DNA of 64,000 nt from Torymus aiolomorphi (Eukaryota > Arthropoda > Insecta > Hymenoptera > Torymidae): NCBI GenBank assembly GCA_036365515.1, contig CM070873.1, forward strand, positions 215,993,376 through 216,057,375. The letters run 5' to 3'. The first letter of the stretch is position 1. Every line of letters starts with the position of its first letter. The notes under the pieces were generated by a model. That model was not told the origin of the DNA. It ran no database searches and saw nothing but the letters and a program-made list of their open reading frames with translations. Positions 1-12,011 of the stretch are shown in pieces. Position numbers and translations under genes: made by a program.

Positions 1-3000
1 AGTTTGTCTATCTAGTTGAAAATTATATTGATACTAAAAATGTTGGGATTATTAAAAAATGACATCTAATCAGTGCTTTGTGTAATAAATAAAATAAAAT
101 ACCGGTATGATGTGCTGCATGAAGTGCATATATAATCAAATGTTATTGATAACAAATAACATAGTGATTAAAAAATGACATCTAATCAGTATTTTGTGTA
201 ATATAAAAAAAATAAAATACTGGTAAAACGTGTTGCATGAAGTGTTATATCAAATTTTAAAACTTCTACTTAAAATCAGTTTGAAATGTTTTGAAAATAG
301 AACAAGTGTGTACTAATAAATAATTATATGTTATGAGGTTCATAAACTTCATAATAAGCTTTTGCATAGAAGAAAATATTGCTGAGTGACACGTGAGGTT
401 ATAAATGTACAATATAATTTTCAGTGTTTTGTCTAATAATAAATAAAATATAGTATTGGTATGACGTGTTACATGAAGTGTTTATAATCAAATATTAAAA
501 TTTCTCTTAAAAATCAGTTTGAAATGTTTTGAAAATAGAACAAGTGTGTACTAATAAATAATTAAATGTTATGAGGTTCATAAACTTCATAATAAGCTTT
601 TGCATAGAAGAAAATATTGCTGAGTGACACGTGAGGTTATAAATGTACAATATAATTTTCAGTGTTTTGTTTAATAATAAATAAAATATAGTATTGGTAT
701 GACGTGTTACATGAAGTGTTTATAATCAAATATTAAAATTTCTCTTAAAAATCAGTTTCAAATGTTTTGAAAATAGCTCAAGTGTGTATTAATAAATAAT
801 TACATGTTATGAGGCTCATAAACTTGATAATAAGCTTTTGCATAGAAGAAAATGTTGCTGAGTGACACGCGAGGTTATATTATAAATATACAATATAATT
901 TTCAGTGTTTTGTGTCATAATAAATAAAATATAGTACTGGTATGACGTGTTATATGAAGTGTTTATAATCAAATTTTAAAACTTTTATTAAAAATCAGTT
1001 TCAAATGTTTTGAGAATAGAATAAGTGTGCATTAATAAATAATTACACGTTATGAGGTTCATACACTTCATAATAAGCTTTAGCATAGAAGAAAATATTT
1101 CTGAGTGACACGTGAGGATATAAATATACAATATAATTTATGATGCCTATTTGAAATATTGGTCTGAGTCTTGGTTTAAAAAGCATCTGTCATCTTTAAA
1201 AAACTTAGTCGAGAACAGTGCTGTGCTGTTGTACATATTTATTCAAGTGCCAATAAAAAAATTATGTCTAATGAACATGGAAGTACTGAAAAGAGCAAAA
1301 ATGATGTGTTATTGTGAAAATTTCAAGGAATGAAAGTGCTCAGTTAATCTATTTTATGATTTTTTCACGGTAGGAGATGTCAAAATGTTTCAGAGAAGTT
1401 TTCAGTACATAATTTTCTATACAAGATTCAGATAATAATAATGTTTAATTCATCAACTGGTTGTGTTTTTAATTTTACAAGATTATGTATATGATGAAAA
1501 AAAAAAATATTATGAAAAAGAAATATGTGGATACCAAAATAATGAAGCTAATTTCAGCTTTAGAATGTGCAATAGAAGGCTAGAGGTAATTTTTAGCATA
1601 ATGTAATAATAATTTGTCAAAAAAAAACAAGATCAAATGGATGCATAAGAGTGTTTTGTGAAAAAACTTAGTATCAGGTGCTCTTACGTAAGGGTAATTG
1701 ACTTGGCAAACTTTGAGCTTCGCATTTCGTAAAGGCTAGAGAATTAGGTGATTTCAGAGAAATAGATGCGAAAGAGTAGTTTTTAAAAAACTTTGTTCCA
1801 CCGGCTGCTATGGAAAAGGTAGTTGACATGAAAACGCAACTTCTCAGCCAACTTTGAGCTTCGAGTTTTATAAAAGCAAGAGAATCAGGTGATACAGAGA
1901 TTTGAATTGTAATTCTGAGAACTTGTACTTTTTTCTTTTATTCCTTGCGATAGCTACAAAGAAAAAATATATTATTGTTATCTTTCTTAACAACTTTAAA
2001 TCCTCTGTTGAAATACTAATAAAAGTTTAATGTTTTTATCCAAACAATCTTGCTCTCAACAACTGTCCAACTCTCTACAAAGAACTTGACTGAAAGCTTA
2101 AATGTTTTTTTGAAACAATTATTATAAACACTTTTAAAAATTATTTTTTAAAGTATTTTCTATTTGTCTATAGTCCTTTTATTTATTCTAATATCATCTA
2201 TTCAATAAGCACTCTCTACAAATGGTAATAATTTTGTTCATGACTGTACAAATAATAATATTGTTAATAAAACTTCCTACGAAAGTATAAAATAAGGCAA
2301 GTATAGAAGTTTTTTCTGTATAATCTATAAAATAATATTTAAGATTTTTTAAAAGAAGTCAAATAAATACTAGTAAAAAAGTCTTTTACTTCTTTGAGTC
2401 AATGTATGCTCAACAAATTATATGTAAGAACATTCAAATTGTTCGCTACAAATCAAACAAACGAAAGTTATGAAATCAATTATCGATAGTCAAGTAATGC
2501 AAACTATTCTCAGAAATGTATTCAAATTTCTTCATTCTTCTATACAAATTAAACACAAAAAAGTACTGAAATCAATTACTTGTAGTCAAGTACCGGCCAT
2601 AAGAACTTTTCGTACCTCGCGTATAAAATTACATTTTACTTAATTACATAAAGTACTACATAACGCCCAAGAGGCCCAATAGCTCACACACTCCTACAAA
2701 ACTTTATAGTACCTACGTACTTTACGCCAGTGTGGGCGAAAATTATTTTAATTATATAACTATAATGCCTTCTTTTTATTTCTAAAATTCATAAGAATTT
2801 TTTCAGGTATTTACGAAAAGTCAAAGCCTGTATAAAAAATTACATAGTTACCAACACATCACTATTTTTCATTATTCCTCCTCAATTTTGAACTTTCTAT
2901 AATACTACGCATCTTGGAAGGACAAGAGAAGTCTATAGCTGCTCTAGCAGGATTTTTCTCAGGGTTATTCTCGTTTAAAAAGGACGGACACAAGGAAAAA

Positions 3001-4178
3001 TATGTTTGATAATGAAATATAAATCATGATTCTGCACATGTACAGATATGTTGTACTTAACGGCATCAATTAAAAATTAGAGCCAATGTAATTATTTATG
3101 GTGGACTTATAGGTATAGATATTGTTAATCAATTTATGCAAAAATTTAGTATTCTACATTTAAGTAGCCCATGTAACTCCAAACCGTCGGGCCCGCCAAG
3201 TATGTACGGGAGATCGGAGGATCAACCCTGCTAGAGCAGCATATTTCTTTTTCATAATATTTTTTTTCATCATATACATAATCTTGTAAAATTAAAAACA
3301 CAACCAGTTGATGAATTAAACATTATTATTATCTGAATCTTGTATAGAAAATTATGTACTGAAAACTTCTCTGAAACATTTTGACATCTCCTACCGTGAA
3401 AAAATCATAAAATAGATTAACTGAGCACTTTCATTCCTTGAAATTTTCGCAATAACACATCATTTTTGCTCTTTTCAGTACTTCCATGTTCATTAGACAT
3501 AATTTTTTTATTGGCACTTGAATAAATATGTACAACAGCACAGCACTGTTATCGACTAAGTTTTTTAAAGATGACAGATGCTTTTTAAACCAAGACTCAG
3601 ACCAATATTTCAAATAGGCATCATAAATTACATTGTATATTTATATCCTCACGTGTCACTCAGAAATATTTTCTTCTATGCTAAAGCTTATTATGAAGTG
3701 TATGAACCTCATAACGTGTAATTATTTATTAATGCACACTTGTTCTATTCTCAAAACATTTGAAACTGATTTTTTAATAAAAGTTTTAAAATTTGATTAT
3801 AAATACTTCATATAACACGTCATACCAGTACTATATTTTATTTATTATTACACAAGACACTGAAAATTATATTGTATATTTATAATATAACCTCGCGTGT
3901 CACTCAGCAACATTTTCTTCTATGCAAAAGCTTATTATCAAGTTTATGACCCTCATAACATGTAATTATTTATTAATACACACTTGAGCTATTTTCAAAA
4001 CATTTAAAACTGATTTTTAAGAGAAATTTTAATATTTGATTATAAACACTTCATGTAACACGTCATACCAATACTATATTTTATTTATTACTAGACAAAA
4101 CACTGAAAATTATATTGTACATTTATAACCTTACGTGTCACTCAGCAATATTTTCTTCTATGCAAAAGCTTATGAAGT
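1..4178. repeat. Large foldback element with tandem subrepeats in its arms
   Basis: The segment at about 600-1533 reappears in reverse complement at 3241-4175, around a 1.7-kb loop (1534-3240). Each arm carries a subrepeat of about 240 bp containing aataagcttttgcatagaag and the phrase gagtgacacg. The left side has more copies and runs off the window start; the right has about two and a half. Next to the loop both arms hold a near-identical 183-nt open stretch (1151-1333 on +, 3431-3613 on -), differing by one residue (E/D) in 60. It starts with TTG, not ATG, and is AT-rich, so it may be a remnant of a transposon protein rather than a gene. The loop is AT-rich with no recognisable coding sequence. 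The class of element was not identified. Confidence 0.8.
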
Positions 4179-4559
4179 TTATGAATTTATATTACATTGC
4201 ACATGTTTGTACATGTGCACGTGTAAAAACACGTGTATTTAGTTTTTAATTTACCGCTGATAATAGTACAACTTTTAATCAATTTCAGAAACCTTAATAA
4301 TTTCTGTGCCAAAGTAAACGTTAAAAAAATCACATTCACCCTTATAAAAAATAAGGTTTGCAACCCCTTAGCATAAAGTTCACGTCCATATAAGCGTCTT
4401 TTTATAACAAATAATCTGGCGTTTGATTCATCAAAAAATTCCAATTCGTTCCGGAGATATACAAAAAACTGTTTTTGGGGGTAAACTTTAAGGGTGATTT
4501 TCACCCCTTAAATCGACGAATTAGCAGATCAAAAAATACGTGTCACTTAACTTTTAAAG
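4179..4559. other. AT-rich spacer, nothing recognised
   Basis: Between the first foldback element and the next palindrome. Short frames exist on both strands but none has coding character or a family resemblance. A short inverted acatgtttgtacatgt-like motif lies near 4200-4220. Confidence 0.4.
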
Positions 4560-5170
4560 TACTACAACATATACTCATTGGTCGTCGTAGCTCCCAACCA
4601 ATGAGAGAAGCGAACGCGTGTGCTCCTCCGCGCACGTCCGCGCGAACTCGCGTCCGTTCGCGTGCAATCGCTCTTATGTGCCGGGGGCCTGATTCCGTAC
4701 TAAAAAAATGTGTCGTGCGACAGAGCGACTTATCCGGCACAGCGACTCGTACGACACAGTATACACTCGCTTCATTGGTCGTCGGAGAGGGGCGGGGCCC
4801 GCTTCAACCAATGAGTGAAGCGAGTGCGTGTGTATGCTGTGTCGCACAAGTCGCTGTGTCGGACAAGTCGCTGTGTCGTGCGACTTACAGCTATGTCGAC
4901 GTGTTTCTAAGGTTTTTTTTATGTTGGATCATAGACACAAGGGTTTAAACATCGACATAGCTGTAAGTCGCGCGACACAGCGACTTATCAGACACAGCCA
5001 CTCGTGCGACACAGCATACGCACGCGCTCACTTCTCTCATTGGTTGAAGCGGGCCCCTCCCCTCTCCGACGACCAATGAAGCGAGTGTATGCTGTGTCGT
5101 ACGAGTCGCTGTGCCGGATAAGTCGCTATGTCGTACGACACATTTTTAGTACGAAATGAGGCCCCAGGAG
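4560..5170. repeat. GC-rich palindromic element with CCAAT and GC-box motifs
   Basis: Arms at about 4681-4902 and 4950-5170 are inverted copies, sharing phrases such as cgtacgacacag, gcgacttatc and ccaatga with attgg opposite. The loop is about 50 bp around 4925. A truncated extra arm copy (cattggtcgtcg) lies at 4575-4640. Both arms carry inverted CCAAT boxes (attggtcgtcg) next to ggggcgggg, which resembles a promoter block, although no transcript can be inferred. Frames across it (for example 4475-4948) are by-products of the palindrome. Confidence 0.8.
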
Positions 5171-5189
5171 CCACATTCTCTCTGCACCG

Positions 5190-5280
5190 CACCGCAACGC
5201 ACCGCAACGCACCGCACTGCACCGCACCGCATCGCACCGCACAGTACCGCACAGCACCGCACAGCACCGCACAGCTCCGC
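5190..5280. repeat. Short-period tandem repeat (gcaccgcaac type)
   Basis: About 18 imperfect copies of a 5-bp or 10-bp unit (caccg, caccgcacag). It sits immediately beyond the GC-rich palindrome and creates artefactual Cys/Ala/Arg-rich frames on both strands. Confidence 0.85.
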
Positions 5281-5514
5281 ACTTATGTACACTCTTCCTT
5301 AGGCCTCCGCTACATAAGAGCGTATGCACGCGGACGCACGCGTATGCACGCAAAAGATAACTAGTAATTGGAGCTTTTTTGGAGGCACTAAATTTTTCAC
5401 GTTGGCTGCATCGAAAATTACTAGATATTCCCCAGTCCTGGGGCATAGGGGGGGCAATTGCGAAGGAGTATATCCGATGACCTTTTTTTAAGGAAGTGAT
5501 GTGAAAAAAAAAAC

Positions 5515-6000
5515 CAACAATTTTTAAACCCAAGTAGGTGGGGGATATGAGGTCCACGCATGTAAAGGAAATTACGTAGACGTGCAACAGTAAGCAAGAT
5601 AATCATATAAACAATTTTTAAACCCAAGTAGGCGGAGGATATATGAGGTCCACGCATATAAAGGAGTCGTGTAGACATGAAAAAATAAGCCAAACGATTA
5701 TTTAAATAGGTTTAAACCCAAGTAGCCGGGGGATATGAGGTCCACGCATATAAGGTAGTCGTGTAGACAAGAAAAAATAAGCAAAACGATTATTTAAATA
5801 ATTTTTAAACCCAAGTAGCCAGATGATATGAGATCCACGCATATAAGGGAGTCATGTAGACATGAAGAAATAAGCAAAACGATTATTTAAATAAGTTTTA
5901 AACCCAAGTAGCCGGGGGATATGAGGTCCACGCGTATAAGGAAGTCATGTAGACATGAAAAAATAAGCAAAACGCTTATTAAAATAATTTTTAAAGTTAT
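5515..6000. repeat. 93-bp tandem repeat, array A
   Basis: Five units with a period of about 93 bp, each with aaacccaagtag, then gggggatatgaggtccacgc, atataaggga, gtagac and ataagcaaaacgattattt. The same unit recurs at 10628-11062 and 58343-59621, so it is a dispersed satellite-like family or the core of a larger transposon. No frame is conserved between units. Confidence 0.85.
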
Positions 6001-6049
6001 TAAATGGAGTTTATTAAATAATTAAATACTTGTTAATTATTACAGACAA

Positions 6050-6860
6050 AGAACTTTTAACCGTGATTCTATATAAATTCAATGGTTATAGCTTTAATGG
6101 CGCAACATACACAGTGGCTAGCACTAGTGCAGCAGGGTATGTGCTCGGTAGCGACTGATTCCTCGCGGTCCGGAGCCTTTCTTTTATACCCTTGACGCGG
6201 ACCTCAGACCGTTGACGATGGTCCTAGGAGGATCGTTATTGGTGGGCAGCTTCCCCTCTTCTTTACGTCACGTGACCCTTCCCTTAGTTTCAGCCCTGTG
6301 TCGGCCTAAGAGGGCCGTAACCTTGTCCCCTCTCTCAAGTAGGGAGAGTGACGATGGGGGGGGGGGGGGGCGGCCCTAGACCAGAAAACAGGGTCGAGAG
6401 TGATGAGCAGCGGGTGACGGACCGCCTCCCTCCAGCGACGTGGGACGGCGCTAGTCCGTGATTGGTTGTTGACGATGGCTCAGGCCGTTGGGCTGTTGCG
6501 CCATTGCGCCATAGCTCCTTCTCGGAATTGTTTGTGTTCATGTTGTGTGACCGTTGGCACTAATGGATTCTGGGAAGTGTTTACGCATTCCTGTTACGTC
6601 CGTTAATCCTTTCCTTCGCCTAATGGATTCCAAGAAGTGTTTACGCATTCTTGGTTCGACCGTTGACGCATTTCTGAAGGTTGGGTCCCCTTAAGCTCTT
6701 TGCTAATTGATTCTTGGAAATTTTACGTCTTTTGATTGTACTTGGATTGTTCCTCAAGCTGCTGGTTGTCCTTCGCAATTTCTGTAACAGAGCTTTTTCA
6801 TACCTGAGCAAGCTTTCCTAATTAATTATTGTTATACGCGTGCTTGTTATTATTTATCGA
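6050..6860 (-). mobile_element. Partial LTR related to the solo LTR at 8217-10160
   Basis: Read on -, this segment shows the same blocks as the LTR at 8217-10160 in the same order: aatccattag, aacaattccgagaagg, a C-rich stretch (the poly-G at 6357-6370 on +), ggtccgcgtcaaggg-tataaaag, then ctagtgctagccactgtg. The similarity is patchy, so this is an older or different family member. Its 3' part is missing, and a TTAA-type repeat begins at 6865. Confidence 0.6.
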
Positions 6861-6864
6861 ATTA

Positions 6865-7076
6865 TTAAGGGGGTGTCGCACTATACTAACACTGTTTTAT
6901 TGGCGGAACATGTAAAAGTAATTAATATAAATAAAAGGATAATGATTTGCGTCTTAAACAAATTCACTTGCCCTGCTTAATCCTCTAATACATCGTGCTA
7001 TGAAGTTTTGAGACAACAAAACGACGACACCTTTGTTTATTTTTGGAACGAAATTTGATTAATTTTCGTTAATTTT
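6865..7076. mobile_element. Single arm of a TTAA-flanked palindromic MITE
   Basis: Starts ttaagggggtgtcgcac and continues nearly identically to the left arm of the complete element at 23001-23399, up to the turn-round point (ggaacgaaatttg-ttaatttt). The second arm is absent, so half of the palindrome has been lost. The AT-rich stretch after it (7077-7430) holds nothing recognised. Confidence 0.8.
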
Positions 7077-7434
7077 CGAAAATTTTCTGAATCAGTAATT
7101 TATTTCTATTCGCGTTATCGTAAATTCGTTTATTATTTATTTATTATTTATTTACGGAATGGTTGTTATAATTTATCTGAAACAAATTAATGATTTTATT
7201 GTTAAAATCTCCAACAGGTTTTTATTTTATGGGAACACGTTTCAATACGTTTGCTATTTAATTGGTTGATTTATTTAATATTTATTTTGAAATCAATCTT
7301 TTAAATTAGAAATTATCATTGTAGACAGTTCATAACAATCTATATACATAAGTATAAAGTATATATAGATATATTCACAATGTATTCGACGGAACTGAAC
7401 AGTTGAACTGAACGTATTGTAGAAAGGCTCCTGA

Positions 7435-7655
7435 CAGTGAATCCATATTGCATGCCGTATGCCGTATGCTGTATGCTGTATGCCGTCAGAAAAAAAGTTG
7501 TCTGGAATCTATAGGATTTATAACTCTATGGTTATAAATCCTATAGGAATTGTAACCATAGAGTTATAAATATCATAGATTTCGGACAACAACTATTTTT
7601 CTGACGGCATACAGCATACGGCATACGGCATACGGCATGCAATGTGGATTCACTG
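7435..7655. mobile_element. Palindromic MITE with CAGTGAATCC termini, copy 1
   Basis: A near-perfect 221-bp inverted repeat. Its termini are cagtgaatcc and ggattcactg, subterminal tandem gtatgccgtatgc and catacggcatacggc repeats follow, and the centre is built from ctatggttataaatcctata. A second copy lies at 43394-43596. No clear target-site duplication is visible at either copy. Confidence 0.85.
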
Positions 7656-7659
7656 TTAG

Positions 7660-8029
7660 TAGTGTGAGTGTTCACAGCACTCTCACGGGCTTGGGCGATT
7701 GATACATAAGCGCTGCGCAATCCTACGCTACACTACGCTGCGCGACGCTGCGCTGTGCTACAGGCCTTTCTACATATGTGTGTTCTGTGTGTTCTGTGTG
7801 TTCCCGACAAAGACAGATATATCTGTTCCGTTTATGTAAGACAGAGACAGACATAGAGAGAAGTTGTCTAGAACAGACAGAACACACATATGTAGAAAGG
7901 GCCCAGCATTCCGTTCCTATGTTCTCCTATGTTTTCCTATGTGATAGGAACAGACGGAACTCCACGGCAGGCGCTGGCGCAGCGTAGCGCACCTTAGCAT
8001 AGGATCACGCAGCGCATATGTACAATCTC
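7660..8029. mobile_element. gctgcgcta-type element interrupted by a CATATGTAGAAAGG MITE
   Basis: Flanking blocks (ataagcgctgcgcaatcc near 7712; gcgcagcgtagcgc near 7976; atgtacaatctcc near 8017) resemble the outer parts of the composite element at 37914-43638. Inside is a 141-bp MITE (7763-7903) with termini ggcctttctacatatgtg and cacatatgtagaaaggg. The same MITE occurs in the opposite orientation at 24407-24544. Confidence 0.7.
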
Positions 8030-8216
8030 CCTAAGGGGATGCCTTATACCGACAGAGTTATCTGCCGCACCGACTACAATGTTTTTAATTAAATATTAAT
8101 TGTTATAAGTTTTTTCTTTAATTCTTCAAACTTATTATCTAATTCTCGGTAAAATTTCAGATAAATCTATTGGAAAATAAAAAAGAAATTTGAACAATCG
8201 CAACGCCGCATAATAT

Positions 8217-9057
8217 TGTTATGAACTGCGTTTGTATGGACGGAGTCGTGCCACATGTAAAGGCAATTCTGCAATGAAACCTTGAATATTGATTTCTGAT
8301 AAATGAAATAACATATTAAATAATAATAATGTTATGCTTTCCCATAACAAGCTTGATCTGGGAATTCAACGGTAGAATCATTATATTAATTAGTTAATTA
8401 ACTAGTTAACAATAACTCGAATAGGAATTGATGATAAACAAGCGAAAACGAATTTATTAATTGAATAATTAATAACTAATGGTAATTGCGCCCGTATAAT
8501 TCAACTATCAATGGCAAGGTCAACGCGTTAATAAACAAATTGAGATTAGCAATAACAACTAAACAAACAGTAGTAATCTGCGATTAAATTCATAACTATT
8601 TCAACAATAAATAATAATTACGTCATCAATGCTCGAGACGAACCATAATAATAATTTAATAATAGCTAGGGAAAAGCTCGCTCAGGTAGGGAAAGCTCTA
8701 TTTATAGGAGGACAGCCAGCACGACGACAATCAACGGTCAATTAGTTCCCGAAATCCATTAGCCAGCGCAACGACAATCAACGGTCAACCAGTTCCCGAA
8801 ATCCATTAGCCAACGGCCGGCAGAGCACAAACAATTCTGAGAAGTGCTTACCCGACGAGAAGGAATGCAAGGTCGAAAACAAGTCCGAGAACTGTTTACA
8901 GCAAGATGTCAAAACAAGTCCAGGAACTACTACGTCACGGAGCGTAACGGCTGGCAGGGGAGCAGCTAATCAGAGATCAGTACCCCCTCCGCCATCAACC
9001 GTCATTCTTCGCTCGACGCTCTCGACCCTATTTTCAGGTCTGAGGCCCCTCCACCGC

Positions 9058-9144
<87 letters not shown>

Positions 9145-10160
9145 AGAGTGAGGGAGGCCTCCGAGGCAACTTGGTGTCCTACAGCCTCTACACCATACTG
9201 TCCCCACTACCAACCTGGGGCTACTACGTCACAGAGCGCAACGGTCTACAGAGGAGAACCGATCAGGAGGCAGGCACAAGTGCCGCAAGTCGAGAGGGGA
9301 TTTTCGGCCAGAATTTGAGCATTAACACATGTTCCCCCCACCACGAAGCTCGCCCGTGATTGAGAGAAGAGAGGGAAGCTCTCGGCCCTTCTAGGCACCT
9401 ATAGGCCGACTCGAAACCGACTTCAAGACGATTCATCTTTCCCCTACCCTTTCTTTTCTCCCATACCCTCTCGTCAACGGCTCAGGGTCCGCGTCAAGGA
9501 TATAAAAGAAGAGCCCCGGGCCGCCAGAGTCAGTCGCTACCAAGTACATGAGACGCTTCGTAGCTTAGAACCAAACCTGGGTCGTTACCAACTAGCTTGG
9601 TACTCTGCTGCACTCGGGCATGCTGCGCCCAGAAGCTCTCTAATCGATTATCGCTACCTAATCTAGTGCTTGCCACTGTGTACGTTGCGATCATAGCCAA
9701 CTAATCTAGTGCTTGCCACTTGTACGTTGGGATCGAGGTCAACTAATCTAGTACTTGCCACTGTATACGTTGCGCCCTTGAGCTTGTAGTTCCAGGTTAC
9801 CAAGCACCTTAACGCTTCGTAACAGTATTGCATCAGTGCGCGCAATCCGGTTTATTGACGGTACTGCATCAGTGCGCGTAATTCGGCTTTGTTCTATTAA
9901 GTTATTGCATCAGTACGCGCAAGCTGGCTCCATCTTAATGAGCAGATTGAGTTTATATAGAGTCACGAACACGTTAATCGAACAATTGTTAATTGTAAAG
10001 TTATTAATTCAAGTTACTTTAATTCAATAAATTCCAAATTAACTTTAATCTTCTCGAGAGTGCTTATTTCAAACTTCCCGCGACTCCTTGTGCTTCAGCG
10101 CTTAATTGAGCAAACGTTCCCACATCCTGATTGGTCAACTTGGGGACTCGGGTCGTAACA
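8217..10160 (+). mobile_element. Solo LTR of an LTR retrotransposon
   Basis: The 1944-bp insert begins TGTTATGAAC and ends GTCGTAACA, giving TG...CA ends with a TGTTA/TAACA terminal inverted repeat. It is flanked by atat on both sides (8213-8216, 10161-10164; aatat if the last A is counted as target). It contains a TATA-like ggatataaaagaag at about 9498, a long CT tract (9061-9142), three tagtgcttgccact-type repeats near 9663-9760, and three catcagtgcgcgcaa-type repeats near 9831-9922. There is no gag or pol sequence, so LTR-LTR recombination probably removed the interior. Family (Gypsy or BEL) cannot be assigned from the LTR alone. Confidence 0.75.
9061..9142. repeat. (CT)n microsatellite
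   Basis: About 41 uninterrupted CT dinucleotides inside the solo LTR, immediately upstream of its putative promoter segment. Confidence 0.98.
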
Positions 10161-10385
10161 ATATCATATGAACCCCAAAATACGACATCTTGTGGTTTTT
10201 CAAATTTCGTCTTTATTTTCCAATAGATTTATCTGAAATGTGACCGAGAATTAGATAATAGGTTTGCAGCCTTTGTGCGTCCACACATAGAATTAAAGAA
10301 AAAGCTTATAACAATTAATATTTAATTAAAAACATTGTGGTCGATACGGCAGAGAACTCTGTCGATATAAGGCATACCCTTAAAT

Positions 10386-10627
10386 GGTTCCGTCTAATTT
10401 TTCGGAACGCCCAGGTCCGTATTACCGCCTACGCCACCAACGCATGGCGTAGGGGCGGCAGCATCTGGGGGGCGGCAAAATCTCAAAAATCCCAAACCCA
10501 TGAGGCACAAACTTAAAAATATTTGTAAAAAGTTTTGCATTAGAATTTTATTTTCTACATACTTTTTATGGTCTTTAACTAAAAAATGGTTGTTTTTTAA
10601 ATAATTCTCAGTTAAACGATAGAAAAA
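10386..10627. other. Spacer, nothing recognised
   Basis: Contains two short GC-richer phrases near 10420-10470 (tacgccaccaacgcatggcg). No frame or known repeat was recognised. Confidence 0.35.
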
Positions 10628-11062
10628 TTTAGTAGGCGGGGGATATAAGGTCCACGCTTATAAGGGAGTCATGTAGACATGAAAAAATAACCAACACGAT
10701 TATTTGAATAATTTTTAAACCCAAGTAGCCGGGGGACGCGAGGTCCACGCATATTAGGGAATTACGTAGACGTGCAAAAATAAGCAAGACAATTATTTAA
10801 ACAATTTTTAAACCCAAGTACCCGGGGGACGTGAGGTCCACGCATATAACGGAGTTACGTAGACGTGAAACAATAAGCAAGACAACTATTTAATCAATTT
10901 TTAAACCCAAGTAGGCGGGGGATATGAGGTCCATCACGCTTATAAGGGAGTCATGTAGACATGAAAAAATAAGCAACACGATTATTTAAATAATTTTTAA
11001 AACCAAGTAGGCGGGGGATATGAGGTCCACGCATAGGTATAAGGGAGTCATGTACACATGAA
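10628..11062. repeat. 93-bp tandem repeat, array B
   Basis: Five units of the family seen at 5515-6000, in the same orientation, with the same aaacccaagtag / gaggtccacgc / gtagacatgaaaaaataagc order. The first unit is truncated at its 5' side and the array ends after catgtacacatgaaat. Unit variants (gatatgagg versus gacgtgagg) are interspersed. Confidence 0.85.
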
Positions 11063-11229
11063 ATATTCCCATGGAGTACTTTTTTTTTAGCGGAATGGTT
11101 TTCTAACCTCACTTTCGGTCAAAACTTATCAAAATTTGTTGATATAATGCTAAAATTGCATTAAAATAAATTAAAAAACAACGATTTAATAAATACTGAA
11201 CAAAATAAAATTATGTTTTCTTAAAATTA

Positions 11230-11875
11230 TTATCAAATTAATTTCTTGAAGCACTACAATCCTCATTCCGGCGTTTTTTCTCACTCTCATGGGAATAGGG
11301 CTTTGAAAAACCTTACGGAAATCCGCGCGCCATTATTCGAATTGCAAGTTCACTCCGATTTTGTCGTTCCGTTTAATTTTACGGAACGCATGGGATCGCA
11401 CCCTTACTTTGCTTTTAAGAGTGCTCTCCTAAACCCCAACTCCAGAATAGATCGCAGCGCCCCCATGACTTCATTTACGTATTTTCATTAATTTAAGTGT
11501 ACTTATAAATTTTAAATTAATCATAACTCAGTTTTCCCACGTGTAAAAGTTAATAAGGATTACTTTTAAACAAGTTTCATGAATTTAAATGAATAAATGA
11601 ACTTGTATTTTGTAGAGAAAATTCAAACGTTCAGTCGGTTCAGTGGACATTTCTGAAAATGACTCCAAATTTTTCTCTACAAAATACAGATTTATTAATG
11701 GAATTTAATTTGGGAAAACTCTTGTAATCGTGTCTTTAATACTAATTACACGTCGGAAAACTTTATTTTTACGTTAATATTGTCCTACATTTTTTTAATT
11801 AACAAAAAACACTTTTGACAGTAGGTGGCGTTCCAATCGGGGTAGAGAGCACTCTTAAGTTAAACGTAATCAAAC
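11230..11875. repeat. Inverted-repeat element upstream of BRCC36
   Basis: An outer pair, aagagtgctctcctaaaccc (about 11437) and gggtagagagcactctt (about 11840), encloses a second inverted pair, gtattttgtagagaaaatt (about 11607) and tttttctctacaaaatac (about 11670). An 81-codon frame at 11246-11491 crosses the left part; it has no recognisable domain and I do not treat it as a gene. The remaining 130 bp to the BRCC36 start is AT-rich and should hold its promoter or 5' UTR. Confidence 0.55.
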
Positions 11876-12011
11876 GTGTTTTTGATTAATGATTAGAGAA
11901 TAGTTTTGGTCTTCATTTTTATAATGTAATTAATTATGATAACACATTAATTTTACTTTATATTACAAAGTACTGATAAATGCATATTTTTTTATTCTAT
12001 TTTGTTTAGTA

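Larger units (their letters stand above)
8030..10385. mobile_element. Palindromic element split by an LTR insertion
   Basis: The left arm (8030-8216) contains aatgtttttaattaaatatt and tcagataaatctattgg. It is inverted at 10161-10385, with agatttatctgaaatg and aatatttaattaaaaacatt. Ends are taaggggatgcc and ggcatacccttaa. The interruption between the arms is the LTR at 8217-10160. A copy without the LTR lies at 55034-55410 and shows the uninterrupted centre. Confidence 0.85.

Noticed and set aside
4475..5587. Several 80-157-codon frames on both strands
   Set aside because: They run through palindrome arms and a short tandem repeat, giving Cys/Ala/Arg-rich products with no domain; both strands are equally open because of the symmetry.
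5515..6000. CRISPR-like regular repeats
   Set aside because: The whole 93-bp unit is repeated with no unique spacers, and the host genes are clearly eukaryotic with introns.
11246..11491. 81-codon frame upstream of BRCC36
   Set aside because: It overlaps an inverted-repeat element, has no recognisable domain, and BRCC36 has its own conserved N terminus at 12012.
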